Origin: Pyxicephalus adspersus
Lineage: Eukaryota > Chordata > Amphibia > Anura > Pyxicephalidae
Assembly: GCF_032062135.1 (NCBI RefSeq)
Contig: NC_092859.1
Location: forward strand, 128,496,095 to 128,560,094
DNA: 64,000 nt
Direction: 5' to 3'
Under the pieces are notes generated by a model. That model worked only from the letters and a program-made list of their open reading frames with translations. It was not told the DNA's origin and did not search any database. Below, one piece after another: positions 13,201-23,178 of the stretch. Numbering within the stretch: position 1 is the stretch's first letter; each line of letters begins with the position of its first letter. Both the position numbers and the translations under genes were made by a program.

Positions 13201-16200
13201 CCACCTTTTGTTCTGTAGAAAATGAGTATGCAGGAATTCTAGAAAAAGCTTATGTGCCTTACCTATTGTAAATAATAACTGTTGTTTTGTAAACTCAATT
13301 TTGTACACAAATTGCTACACTCTTCCAAAGCTGAATAGTATAACGGCAACAGATTACCTCATTGGCACAGCAGTCTTTCTATTAGTGATTTATATTCTTT
13401 TAGCTGAAACTTGATAGGTTGCTGGACATTTTTGAAACTAAAAGTCCTGCAAGTTCAGTAAGCATACATCACAATATTCCTGCCCATTAACTTTGTAAGC
13501 CAAAAAAGCAGTTCCTCTGCCACTGTCTGTCTTTTTATAGGATCGAAGAGCCTTTTTAACAGTTTTTAAATTAACCGGGTACTCCATTTTATTGATGGCC
13601 ACAAATCTATTTTGAAAGAATAAGCAGATAGATTGGCCATGTCCTAGCTGGAAATGTATGATCAGCGACTAAAGGCAGAACATTTGCTGTTCTTAGTTGC
13701 TGAAAGTCCTAAACTGTGTTTATACTGACCATGAGGGTGCAATGTGGTTACAGCTTCTGGATGCTAGGGAACCAATGCCTTTGGTGAGATACTATTAGCA
13801 GCCCCATAGAAAATGTTACTGAAGTCCAGAATGGTCCTTGACATAACCGACAAATGTGGGATTGCGTCTGTTGCCTCTTTTCCCTATAATAAATACATTT
13901 TGTTTTTTGAAAGGTCTTTACAGCCTTGCATAATTTTTAATTTATTACTAACTTTTTAATTAAACCCACTTCTGCATCGGCTACAGATTTAATTTCACAC
14001 ACAATACATTATAAGCAGGATGGTAATTACTACATTGACGCTAAAACCATAACATTCTCTCTGGTCATCTGTCAAAATCTTTTGAGTCTTGAAATCCAAA
14101 TTGTTTGCAGATTGGGAGTGTGATCTGTGTCCTGCAATATTCATTGAAAGCCAGGGTTTACCAGATGAAAGAATCTTTTTATTTTGTCTAGGTTCCACAA
14201 AGAAAAACACAGTCAGGGTATTTTGATCTGGACACTTCCTTACTACAATTTAAAGGTTTATCCACAAGAAGGTATTTATATCTTAGTATACTTTATTTTC
14301 TTCTGCTCACTGCTTAATAAACATTTCTTTTTCTATTGCAATATTGGGATAACACTTGAAGAAGGAAATTACATTTTTCATGGCAAGTGCTATTTAATTT
14401 TAAAATTTGAGGGAACTAGAGAACAAGTCCTTCCCATAAAAATTAGAGAAAAAGTGAAATTTGAGAATAGCATGTGAAAGATTTGCAGTTTTTTGTCTTT
14501 CTATATACCAGGGGTGGACAAACTTTTTCAGTCGGGCCACAATATAAAATTTGAAAGAGGCCGATCCGATGGGAGAGTGGGCGGGGTTTTGCCATCATGA
14601 TGCTACTGAACATGACATCATGATAGCATAACCCCGTCCACTATCCTATCGCAGAACTGAGCCTTTGATGGGAGAGTGGCGGGTTGTGTGCAGGGACACA
14701 GCCTGCCCAACTCCACGAGCCAGGATAGCATGGGGGGGGGGGTATGGGGTTCCGCGCCCCCTCCCCCCCCAAAAAACGGGGTCCTTCTCCTATCCTTTTT
14801 TTTTCCTTCTTTTTTTTTATCCTTGATTTTGATGTTGCACTTGTATATATTTGAAAAATTCAATAAAAAGATAATTTAAAAAAAAAGTAGGAATGGCATG
14901 GGTTGGAATAAAGAATACCTTTATCATGGATGCTCACCTGTCATGTACATGGGATTGATTTACTTTGTTGTTGCCTACACTGCGTAAATATTACTATAGC
15001 CAGAATGTAAGCATGTGCAGGTTTTCGTCTGGCTTGATATCTAGTGTTTTAGAGAGCTTAAAGTCCCCTGATAAGTTCTAAAACAGACAGCTTTTGTAAG
15101 CTTTGGGAGAACCAGTGTTAAAAAAAAAAAAAAAAAAAGTGAAACTTTGTTATTTGACTATTGTGTCTATATTTACTAGGGTACAGAACTGTGTTTATAT
15201 TTTATAGGAATATATATGCTGATCTATCAGTCTTCTTGTGCAAATGGGTAAGGGACTAAAGGCCCTCTGGCCCAGCGCAAGTTCATTTCTGGACTATTAT
15301 AGTTATATGTATGTTAAAATTATTAGGTTGGCCTTTGTACCCTTGTTAATGTTTTCTTTGTATTTTGTTTTTTGTTTTTTCATCGATTGTCTGTTGATTT
15401 CTATGTTAAAAAATGAATAAAGCTATATTTAACAAAAAAGTGAAACTTGATAATGAACCTATAGCTGCCAGCTGCAGGTGGCTTGGTAGTGGAGACTGGA
15501 GACTGCAAAGTGCTTATTGAATAGCTGTTGGCTGGGGGGTTAGAAAAAGACTGTTAAACCATGAATGGCGATTGGAAAATGGCCAGCAGACAGTAAGTGA
15601 TGGCTATCAGATTGCAGCGGTGTTAAGTCTGTGAGGTGAGAGGCTGCAAGGAAATGTTTTAAGTTTGTATGCCAACTTGGTGTGGTGATGGGAAGTGGCT
15701 GGGCATTGATGTAAAAGTTCAAGACAGTGAAGCATATCAACTTGGGGGATAGGGGGGATTAGTTTTGAGAAATAACCATCTTTGTATGCCAGGCAGAAGA
15801 GGTAGTAGTAGTACTGAAGTAGTAGTGAAGCCTGCTAAGCAGCCATAGCATTGGTGGCCTATCTCTACTGCCAGCTGTGTCCAAGATATTATACACTGTG
15901 TGTGGGCTAGATGGTGTACATGGTGTATGGGCAAACGCCTATTACCTAGCCTTGGAGGTCCCATTGAAAGAACTGTGAACTCCAGGAATTTGTGTGAGCT
16001 AGAAGTGTTTGGCAAGATGTCAAAAAGGATTTGTGTGCGGAAATTTGTGCTTGTAAAGTGGCATAAATAGTGGAGGTGAATGTGCAGATAATCTCTGCCA
16101 AGCCTGCAGGCAGGTTAATGGAACTGGTATTCCACTGGCAAACAGAAGTAGGATATCTATTTTTCTTTTTTAAAATATTTAAGAATTACTACATTATTAT

Positions 16201-19200
16201 TACATATTACAAGCATATGAGGGGTGAAGCCTTTCTTGATATGTTGTTTGAATCCATTGTACTATGGTGGGGCATTGCCAAAATAACACTTTAGTTAGTG
16301 CTGGAAACCACAGCTAATCTCTATGCCAATGTACAGGCAACCTTTAGAAAGAGCCTCTCACAAGCACAGGAACAGTACTGTGCTCATCCAATGATGTCCC
16401 CGTGTTTACGTGTCTGATCTGAGTTGTGTTTTCTTATTTATGGTGTTGAGTAGATCAAGGGACATTAAAAGTGTTTTGTTTTTTTGTTTTATAAAGGTAA
16501 TCCCAGATTAAGGTACAAAATGTGTCCACTAGATGGGGATTTTCTGTGAAAGATAGTGGAGGCTGATAGTAGGAAAAATGAAAAAAATACTGTTGCAGAG
16601 GCTCTCCCTTACTTAGCACTGTGAGGGTAAATATTTTTAGGGTTACAGTAAAAAAACAACTGGTCCCCCAAAGCCTCCACTCAATTTCACTCAAATTCAC
16701 TCCAATAGTCATCCGCAAGCTCTAATGTTCTCGCATACAATGTTGGACCTGCAATCCTTTGTTTAATGTGAGGGTGTCAAGGGCCTGCCAACCTGCAGAG
16801 AAAAGCAGAGTGCCAGCTGTCTGGGCAGTGAGGCAAAAGTTAATCTTTAACCCGATATATATTTTTTCTTTCTTTTTCTGCACTGGACACCTTGCAGGGT
16901 TTGCAAATCTCCCCTATTTATTTTCTGCTTCTGGGTCTCTAGCTCTGTTGTCTGTGTCTTAGCTCTGATATGTAAATATTTTATAGGCATTAATAAACCT
17001 ACACCTTATGATTTTAGACACATAACTTTAAAACACCTTTTTATCCCTAGACAACGTCACTGTGAGAAAAAAGAGGGTGTAGAATGCAGCGCTGACAGAC
17101 AACTCAGTTGCAGTGCTCCACCTGCTCCTTGTCTTGGCCTTCTGGGAAATTTTGAGGTATGTTTTCTCCAGCCTTATTACTGTATTTGTGTTTTTCTCCA
17201 TACAGACAATCGGTAACTGTTTCCTGAAACCATCATTCGTGAGGCAACATTTTTAAAAATTATGACTGTACAGACATAACAGGAGTTGTTCGCCTCTGTT
17301 TTATAGGGGAGACGGAGGGGACCACTATGTGGACTACAGTAGTTAAACAATAGCAGTTTTTTGTGTTCAGTCATTTAATGATACAACACAGTAGATTTCT
17401 AAGTGTTGGGAGACACATGTACACATGAAACCTGTAATGATGGTACTGTGGATTTTGTGCAGCCTATGATAGTTGCACAAATGTTTTATCAAAACATTAA
17501 AAAAAAAAAAAAATATAAACTACATTGGCACAAACATACCAAAAACTACTAAGTCTAAAATATTATAAATTACATTTAAAATTGTAGCAGCACTGTACAT
17601 TAATGCAAATAACTGACAGATACAAACCGTGACATAGAAAAAGGAGAGGACCCTGCTCCGAAGAACTTAGAATCTAGGAGATGCATTGTAATGTGCTGTT
17701 TTGGGGAGAAAAAAGTTTTTTTACAATGTGGTGCTCCTGCAACCCATTTAAAATGATCAAGCCACCTGGAGAGGGACAGTAAATGCGGATTTTAGATGGG
17801 ATCAGCATCCTTTCTGCTGCCACATCTATATGGCTGGGCACAGAAGCTTCCAAAATCCGTGGAGGTAATCACATCAATTTACATAGGAGCAATGTGTCAG
17901 TGTAAACTTTAACAAATATTTGTACAGACTTGGGAAAACTCTCCCTACATAAGGTTTAGAGAGCCAGCTTGTTGCAAGCAGTGCTCCTTCTCTTGGATTA
18001 TGTCTGTGGATGTAAAAGGGTCAATTTTTTTTCAAGTGTTTTCAGTTTTCTTTCTGAGAGTAAGCATTGCAAAAGAAACTCGGTAGATCTGAAGAAGCCT
18101 TGACTAATATGCAAGTTTATTACAGGTAAACATGGTTACACGGTAACTTTGCAACAATCTCACATATATATATTATGATTCTCTTTTAGGAGTCTGTCCT
18201 AAATTATAGATTTGAACCTTTGGGCATAGTTGAAGGTTTTACAGCAGATGTTGGGGCAAGTGGAGTCTTCTGCCCAACCCATATGACATTGCCCGTCAAA
18301 GTGTCTTTCTACAGTGTTTCAGATGACAATGCTCCCTCTCCATACATGGTAAGACTTCTAATACTCCCGATTTACAAGGAATATGGTAGTACTCATCATG
18401 GGTAATGGGTTAGAGCTGAAGTTTAATCGGTCTATATTTTGCGATCTCTGGTTCCTTTTTTTTGTCTTTTCTTTCCCTCCTTTCTTATCATGCCTAATAT
18501 ATATATAAATTAAGATTTTCTATTTCTATTACATACCTTTTCATGTTGATGTTTGTCTTTAAGTCCCTGTGCATCTTTATATAGAGCATTCAGATCATGG
18601 CTGGTGAAAGGGACTGGCAGTATGCTGTACATAGCTTCCTAAAAGTGTCGGAAATCCCTCAAGAACCTATAGCCCTATTGTGGGCTGACACTTGGCAGGT
18701 GGTATGCAGATATCAAAATGCATTGATGGTGAATGTCAGCCTGGAAGAACGTATTTCTAGGCCGATTGCATTTTCACGTAGAATTCCCTCATGTGCCAAG
18801 CCTCCATGAATAAAACAAATCATTTACAGCAGATTCCAGATGGGGTAGATACTAAGCTTATCTAAGCAAAGAAATGAAATGGTATGTGGCACAAATTACA
18901 AGGATGAAAGGGCAGATTAGAGGGGCTGGGCGGATAGGTGCCTGGCATACGTTGGGACCAAACCTTTAGCCTACAGAGCCAAGTTTTATCTAGCACTGTG
19001 AGACAAAATCAACCTCAGCATTCCTGTATTGGACTCTGAATTGATAAACGTGCCGTTAACCTGAATTTATACAGAGCACTTGATGTATGAAACAAAATAT
19101 TTTGTGATTAGTAAAGCTATATGGTAAAAAGAGTTCATCTTTTGAAAGGATAATGTCCACTAGCTGGGCTCCATGGAATTATTTTATTGTGTGTCCCATA

Positions 19201-22200
19201 TGTACATGAAAAGTGCCATGTGCTCTGATTATTATGGTATGAATAAAGTCATTGCATTGACTTTATGAAGAAAAAATAAATTCTTTGCAACTCTTTGGGC
19301 AATATTGACTTTTCTTTTACAATCCTAAAATGCTGTTTGTATTTTGGTTGTAACTTCGTAGTTGATCATAAAATTGTTAAGTTGGTACTATAATATATAT
19401 TTATCCCCCCCATTTAGGGTTACATTACACTGGAGTCTCTTGGCAAGAGGGGTTATCGCATACCTCCTTCTGGAACTATACAAGTGGTAAGTGTATATAT
19501 ATAGATGTGTTAAATAAGGGTTTTGTAACGTAATCAATTACTTTGTTCTGTTAAGAGCTGTCTTTACCATAGAGCTAAAGTTATTAAACTATTCATCATA
19601 TCTTTGTCTCATTGAATAATGCACAGTACACATGTTAAACCAGAACAATTGGCAAAAGACAATGCAATACTGCACTCTTCTGTTAAGCCAACCTTTTATT
19701 GAAAAGTCATCCTTGGTACAGTTTACCCAGCCATCTACAATCGTTTTGCATGCAATACTAGCTACTCTTGGTAGTGGGACATGCTTCTCACTTTTCACGC
19801 AACTCCTTTAAAACCTACCCAGGCGAGGTTTAAAGTAAAACCTGGAGAGATGCCTGTGATTTAAAACTGTTTGGGTGCTATAGACATAAATATACATATA
19901 GAAGTTACTGTTGGTCTTGACACTATATTGGGCTCTAAATTGATAACCGTTTCAGTACTTTCTGAATCCGTGACCTTACTTAAATGCACACACTTCTGAT
20001 GGCCAAAAGAAAGTCCTTGGATCTGCATAATAGATGGACTGTGGCAGACTACATTTTTATAAAAAGGTAATTAAAAAAGCAACAGTACCTCTTCAAACAA
20101 GAGAGACCAAAGTAAAGCTACGTACACACGTCAGATTTTTATCGCCCGATAATCGGCATCGGGCAATTATCGGGCGAAAATCTGCCGTGTGTACAGTCGG
20201 TGTCGTCCATCGTCCGGACGACCGACCTGCCGGATCCACGGACGATGGACGACAGCCGATCCTAATGAAAGGGAAGGGGAGAGCGCGCAGCAGGGTGCCG
20301 CTCCGTCGCTCTCCCCCTTCCCTCTCCATAGAGCATGAACGGTGCTGTATGTACAGCACCGTTCATGCATCGTGCACTCCCTCGTCGTTGGAAAGGATCG
20401 TGAAAGATCCTTTCCAACAACAAAAATTGCAAGTGTGTACGCAGCTTAACACTGTTGCATCTCAAGATCAGAAAGTGTACTGCAAGGTAACCGGCAAAGC
20501 CCTAATGCATTTGGGAATGTTTGGGACTATTTGAGGTGCAGAAACATGACTTTCCTAAAACACAAATAAAAAAGGGGGCCATAACTTTATTAGCGGTGTA
20601 AAAAGCTGCGGGCCTATTTCTAATTTCCAAAAATGCAAGTTTTCAAGATTTCAAATAGCAGTTTACAAGAACATATATTGGGAGTAGAAGAAAAAAAAAA
20701 AAAAGAAGGAAAAAAAAAAAGAATAGGTCGTGAGTCTGAGTATCTTCCAGGCTGCATGTATTTAAAAGGGCAACAGTAAGTCTCTTCCAGAGTTTTGCCA
20801 TTTTGTGGTGGTTGCCATGGGTTTCTCTACAGCTTAGTTATGCTCTTTTTTCCTAAATGTTTTCCTAAATTGTTGTGATGCGCAAATTTTTTTGTTTTGC
20901 ATTTCAGACCTTATTTAATCCAAACAAGACTGTGGTGAAGATGTTTGTGGTGAAATATGACTTGCAAGATATGCCAGCCAATCACCAGACATTCCTCAGA
21001 CAAAGAACCTTTTCTGTTCCTGTAAATCGTAATAAGAAAGGGACAAACCCTGAGAACAACATAAAGACAGAAGTGCGAACATTACGTTACCTCATCCACC
21101 TGAGGTATGTCCCTTATTTATAGGTTATTGTACGTTTCTGAGAATGCTTTTTATCAAATGGGATGGGCCATCACTAGTTCCAAACCAATGGGCTAAATGA
21201 GTCCACTATTCAGCTTCTAGAGTGCAGATAAGAGTATTTTGTATCCCCATGTAGCCACAATGCAATAAGCCTGGGAAATCTGACATATTTTTGAATATCC
21301 TAGAAAGCGTGACCGTTATTTCTGAGCATGGATGAGCCAATCTAACACTGCTTTAAATTCAATACTTTTAGTTAGTTTTGATAATTTTAAAAGGGAGAAA
21401 AGAAGCACCTAAAATAAAGTATCAACCTTGACTTTACTACTTTGCTAGATTAAACACAATACAGGTGTGGTATAACTGATAAAAGCTTTTTGACTACATT
21501 TATATTTTGGGATAACTTTCTGGGTCTCAGCTAGCTTTCTAAAGACCTTGTTGGGGAAAATTTCATATATAGGCAATGAAGTGTGACTGCTCTGCTCAGT
21601 GTGCTCTTTAATTTAACAGACTGCCAGACTCGCCCTGTGTGCACAGTGTTTATGAGAACCCATTGAGGAGTGGTGTAACACATGCCATCCTGTGCAATGC
21701 ATTGTGGTGCCTTTCATTAAACATAAAACGGGTTACCCAATGCATACTCTGCATTTCATTAAAATCTGTTCAACCCAGAAATTTTTTTAAGCTGTGTGGG
21801 AAGAAATTGCAGGCAGGTGGCAGACCCTGTAAACAGCCAGGTGTTTACTGAAAAGTGCTGGGTGCTGCGTCTGGCTAAAGGGGGCTAGGGAGAACGCTGA
21901 TTCTTGTCCAAACTCCAATTTTAAATGAGATCCGAATGCGACATGCATTAATGCTCCAAGATGCTGAGGTGTGAAGTGGGCCTATGTTTAAGACCTATCA
22001 AAGCAAAAATCTGTTATACGTAACATACATCATTGCAGTGCCATAACAAAGAGTCTGAGACACAGAATTGACTGTGTGCAGTCACACTTAAGTGATGAAG
22101 GGTCCAGGATCCTTTTTTTGCTGCACAGAGATTTTCTTTGGCCATTGGATGATCACTCCTGTCCATGCACAGGCTGTTCTTTACTGATGAGCTGAGTGTG

Positions 22201-22540
22201 TGGCATTTGTGTTGTTTTTCTTTTTAGGGTCCTCTCCTCCTGTGTCACTGTCTGTATTCGTCTGTCATTTGCAACCCCTATTTTTAATATAGTACAGCAC
22301 TGCGTAATATGTTAATGCTATATAACTCCTGTTTAATAATAATAGCCAATTGTATGCTTATTTTAAGTGCACCATTTCCCTTACAGGTTCCAGAGTTCCA
22401 AGTCAGGAAAGATCTACCTCCATAGAGATGTACGGCTTCTTTTCTCTCGGAAGTCCATGGAAGTTGATAGTGGAGCAGCATATGAACTGAAATCTTACAC
22501 AGAAACTCCAACAAACCCTCAGTTTTCACCCAGATGCTGA
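4113..22540 (+). CDS. ATOSA: ATOSA / FAM214A (atos homolog A), 11 coding exons
   Basis: Exons read from the sequence: 4108-4292, 4838-5040, 5549-5674, 8655-10110, 13052-13168, 14192-14271, 17051-17156, 18190-18348, 19418-19486, 20908-21104 and 22387-22540. Every junction is GT-AG, and joined from ATG 4113 they give 2847 nt, 948 residues plus TGA. Recognised blocks are the N-terminal acidic DEFFEFEAEDFLVYLALLI stretch, TEHVFPVPNVSHNVALKVS (about residues 180-200), ETNPLIGTLIQERQEVIARI (about 349-370), the conserved C-terminal part from residue 757 (SVLNYRFEPLG, FCPTHMTLPV, SVSDDNAPSPYM) and the FQSSKSGKIYLHRD end. Family knowledge: the Drosophila relative Atossa is a nuclear factor that raises expression of metabolic genes during macrophage invasion; vertebrates have ATOSA and the roughly half-length ATOSB. 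The length and large middle exon favour ATOSA. The mammalian protein has a few residues before this ATG, so a small upstream coding exon may be missing. Confidence 0.95.
4838..5040 (+). CDS. ATOSA: ATOSA coding exon 2
   Basis: Opens with CRQARKTRSEV and runs through IMVEVMLLPDCCYSDDG to LEPVPR. The donor is ACA|gtgcgt, a weaker donor than the gene's others, and the exon ends two bases into the glutamine codon completed by the next exon. The frame and family match fix the choice of this donor. Confidence 0.93.
5549..5674 (+). CDS. ATOSA: ATOSA coding exon 3
   Basis: The acceptor is ttattag and the donor is ACAG|gtaaga. It encodes SGDRFIEEKTLLLAVRSYVF and the hydrophobic FFSQLSAWLSVSHG segment, ending NILY plus two bases of an arginine codon. 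It is 126 bp long, with phase 2 at both ends. Confidence 0.94.
5675..8654 (+). other. ATOSA intron 3
   Basis: A/T-rich intron between donor ACAG|gtaaga and acceptor acttacag. Apart from the degraded MITE at about 6006-6312 I see no structure; open frames such as 6865-7251 are chance. Confidence 0.85.
6006..6312. mobile_element. degraded GTACACAC-type MITE, copy 1
   Basis: It carries the internal words of the intact copies at 20116 and 44499: GATAATCG, TCTGGCATGTGTACAG, GGGGAGAGAGCGTAGCAGGG, CTCCCCCTCCGCTTTCCATA, GAGTGCACGATGCATGAAC and ATTGCACATG. Its ends have decayed, so the boundaries are approximate. It is an old member of the same non-autonomous family. Confidence 0.7.
8655..10110 (+). 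CDS. ATOSA: ATOSA coding exon 4 (large, low-complexity exon)
   Basis: This 1456-bp exon carries half of the protein. It starts after acttacag with VSPADGELQWSF and ends at AGCA|gtacgt in phase 0. The open frame runs back to 8557, but the part before 8655 is intron read-through. The N-terminal 50 residues and the ETNPLIG...ERQEVIARIAQHL helix-like block are conserved. The rest is rich in S, T, N, K and Q and looks disordered. Compared with the mammalian protein as I remember it, this exon carries the ETNPLIG block once rather than twice. Confidence 0.95.
10178..10500. mobile_element. degraded GTACACAC-type MITE, copy 2
   Basis: It starts about 70 bp after the donor of the large ATOSA exon. 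It keeps the order CTGCAACTTTTGTCTCTGG, GGGATGAACAAACAAGG, TGTACAAACAGCACC, TCTATAGAGGG, GACTGTGGACGACCACTGTA and ACATGCCAGATTCTTGCCCG, which parallels the intact copies. The ends are not clear. Confidence 0.65.
10942..12395 (-). mobile_element. Tc1-type transposon, complete ends, inactive
   Basis: The left end starts CAGTTAGGTCCATAAATATT and the right end is its inverted copy with two changes at the tip. Both sides are flanked by TA (10940-10941 and 12396-12397), the Tc1/mariner target duplication. A longer internal pair, CTGCAGACTTTCAGCTTTAA-like at 11036 and 12265, gives nested inverted arms of some 200 bp. It inserted in ATOSA intron 4 in antisense orientation to the gene. Confidence 0.95.
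11185..12172 (-). pseudogene. broken Tc1 transposase
   Basis: The minus strand reads in two overlapping frames. Frame one (12172-11930) has the N-terminal helix-turn-helix (REIATILGVAKCTVWYI). The second (11979-11185) has the GRPW linker motif, a second helix-turn-helix (VSISKSTIKRRLHE), GGGSVIAWVCMA and the second catalytic aspartate in IQMDNDPKHT. The frame changes near 11975. The first catalytic aspartate is replaced (WTNK where WxD is expected). The segment that should carry the third acidic residue, the SPDLNPIE region, is missing between KATQE and TKLRTERPTN. The enzyme cannot be active as it stands. Confidence 0.93.
12412..12485 (-). repeat. SINE-type tail, reverse orientation
   Basis: TATAGCGCCAACATATTACG followed by CAGCGCTGTACAATAAATA is the reverse complement of the tail seen at 22300 and 31420. 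It directly follows the Tc1 element. Confidence 0.65.
13052..13168 (+). CDS. ATOSA: ATOSA coding exon 5
   Basis: 117 bp, phase 0 at both ends, between acceptor aatcag and donor CCT|gtaagt. It encodes the conserved block NNWRKKGFHSLDGTSIKAFH followed by TGLPLLSSP, which matches the family segment after the large exon. Confidence 0.94.
14192..14271 (+). CDS. ATOSA: ATOSA coding exon 6 (80-bp small exon)
   Basis: It starts after ttttgtctag with VPQRKTQSGYFDLDTSLLQF and ends AG|gtattt, two bases into an arginine codon. It was found because exons 5 and 7 cannot be joined in frame: exon 5 ends in phase 0 and exon 7 needs a two-base overhang. The peptide matches the family directly after LLSSP. Confidence 0.92.
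14509..14760 (+). mobile_element. hAT-like terminal fragment
   Basis: It begins CAGGGGTGGACAAACTTTTT and then CGGGCCACA, the style of a hAT non-autonomous end and close to the intact element at 44211. The matching right end is not found, and the sequence runs into G-rich and C-rich homopolymers. Truncated. Confidence 0.5.
15200..15440 (+). repeat. probable LINE 3' tail
   Basis: T-rich non-coding sequence ends in GAATAAAGCTATATTTAAC and an A-run. This form is seen at the 3' ends of retroposed LINE copies; compare the L1-type tail near 51035. It is assigned on form only. Confidence 0.4.
17051..17156 (+). CDS. ATOSA: ATOSA coding exon 7
   Basis: After the acceptor ttatccctag, the first base completes the arginine codon from exon 6. 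The exon then reads QRHCEKKEGVECSADRQLSC to LGLLGNFE and the donor GAG|gtatgt. Only the LLGNFE end is strongly conserved; the first part is variable and cysteine-containing. Confidence 0.88.
17560..17702 (-). repeat. SINE-like repeat, reverse orientation
   Basis: GAGAGGACCCTGCTCCGAAG and CTTAGAATCTAGGA are the reverse complement of GTAAGCTCTTCGGGGCAGGG as seen at 31335 and 54935, with the tail preceding it. It lies in ATOSA intron 7. Confidence 0.6.
18190..18348 (+). CDS. ATOSA: ATOSA coding exon 8
   Basis: 159 bp, phase 0 at both ends. It encodes ESVLNYRFEPLGIVEGFTAD, then GASGVFCPTHMTLPVKVSFY and DDNAPSPYM, the start of the strongly conserved C-terminal domain of the Atos family. The acceptor is ctcttttag and the donor is ATG|gtaaga. 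Confidence 0.96.
18349..19417 (+). other. ATOSA intron 8
   Basis: About 1.07 kb of A/T-rich intron. The open frame at 18597-18809 has no recognisable relative, and no repeat was identified. Confidence 0.8.
19418..19486 (+). CDS. ATOSA: ATOSA coding exon 9
   Basis: 69 bp, phase 0, between catttag and GTG|gtaagt. It encodes GYITLESLGKRGYRIPPSG plus TIQV, an almost invariant family segment. Confidence 0.95.
19487..20907 (+). other. ATOSA intron 9
   Basis: 1.4-kb intron carrying the intact MITE at 20116-20446 and an A/G-rich tract near 20690-20722. Nothing else is recognised. Confidence 0.85.
20116..20446 (+). mobile_element. intact GTACACAC-type MITE, Harbinger-like, copy 3
   Basis: Inverted ends AGCTACGTACACAC and GTGTGTACGCAGCT lie inside a direct TAA at 20113-20115 and 20447-20449. 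A three-base TAA duplication is the style of PIF/Harbinger elements. The 331-bp interior has nested palindromes (CGCCCGATAATCGG, GTCGTCCATCGTCC against GGACGATGGACGAC, and AACGGTGCTGTATGTACAGC) and no transposase. It is nearly identical, in inverse orientation, to the copy at 44499-44831. Confidence 0.88.
20908..21104 (+). CDS. ATOSA: ATOSA coding exon 10
   Basis: After gcatttcag it encodes TLFNPNKTVVKMFVVKYDL, DMPANHQTFLRQRTFSVPV and LRYLIHL, ending two bases into an arginine codon before gtatgt. The middle (NRNKKGTNPENNIKTEV) is the variable linker of the C-terminal domain. Confidence 0.96.
21105..22386 (+). other. ATOSA intron 10
   Basis: 1.28-kb intron. It holds a weak copy of the 33810/54700 repeat near 21790-21870 and an SINE-like repeat at 22226-22345, only about 40 bp before the last acceptor. 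Confidence 0.8.
22226..22345 (+). repeat. SINE-like repeat
   Basis: GGGTCCTCTCCTCCTGTGTC, ACTGTCTGTATTCGTCTGTC and ATTTGCAACCCCTATTT occur in the same order at 31355. The tail is GCACTGCGTAATATG...GCTATATAACTCCTG. It is abundant and non-coding. Confidence 0.7.
22387..22540 (+). CDS. ATOSA: ATOSA terminal coding exon 11
   Basis: After cccttacag it encodes FQSSKSGKIYLHRDVRLLF, SRKSMEVDSGAAYELKSYTE and the family C-terminus FSPRC, followed by TGA at 22538-22540. The 3' UTR follows without an intron as far as I can see. Confidence 0.96.
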
Positions 22541-23172
22541 GATATGGGCAAAGAAGATCTTTGGATAGATTGAAAGAAAGGAAAAGCTTGAAAACATATT
22601 GAAAAGAGACTTTTGGTGTGCATAATGAAAGACATGGACCAGCTCCAGAGATTTTCTTCAGTATGTTCTGTGTATTTTATGTAGACTGGAAATGAACAGA
22701 AAGTCCTAATCCATTTTTTGTTATTTTTTAATTATAATCCATCTTGATTAGGTGTGTGCTGCATTAGCAATTCTTCCTGTTAGGTTAGTGTTTACACATT
22801 TTATTTTATTTTGTTTATTTAATATTTAATGTTTCAGTTACTACACAGTGATTGTTCGTCTTTGTGTTCTAATGTAGCACAAGGCCTAAAAATCATACAA
22901 TGTATTTTTGACAGTAATATTGAAATCTAAAAATATATACAAATCTTTAATTCCGTGTGAGTTCTATGAGTGTTATTTAACTTTTATAATATGAACCTGT
23001 TTTTTGTTGCTGCCACTGGGAATGTCTGGCAGCCGCTGTTCCTAAACATTTATCAATGTGAATAGAGAGAATTGGACCTTGTCATAAAGAAGAGAGCAGG
23101 TGAACAGCCACAACTAAAGATAAAAGCATCCCAACTCTATTCATGAAGCCACCAGATGACCATGATCTTTTT

Positions 23173-23178
23173 AATAAA
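23173..23178 (+). promoter_or_regulatory. candidate ATOSA polyadenylation signal
   Basis: AATAAA lies about 630 bp after the ATOSA stop. No transcript evidence is available, and A/T-rich DNA gives such hexamers by chance, so the true 3' end may lie elsewhere. Confidence 0.3.

Larger units (their letters stand above)
14272..17050 (+). other. ATOSA intron 6
   Basis: It holds a hAT-like fragment at 14509-14760, a retroposon-like A-rich tail near 14800-14890, a probable LINE tail at about 15200-15440 and simple A runs. No further exon is needed here because exon 6 to exon 7 joins in frame. Confidence 0.85.

Noticed and set aside
13402..13455. Possible extra ATOSA exon (LKLDRLLDIFETK...)
   Set aside because: The splice signals look usable, but the length keeps phase 0 and does not fix the exon 5/7 mismatch. 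The exon at 14192 matches the family and the phase.
13541..13578. Possible 38-bp ATOSA exon after ctttttatag
   Set aside because: The phase would fit exon 7, but the peptide has no family resemblance and the donor is weak. Exon 14192-14271 explains the junction better.
20034..20534. 166-codon open frame
   Set aside because: It runs across the MITE at 20116-20446; the R/S/P-rich peptide recurs in every copy of that repeat.
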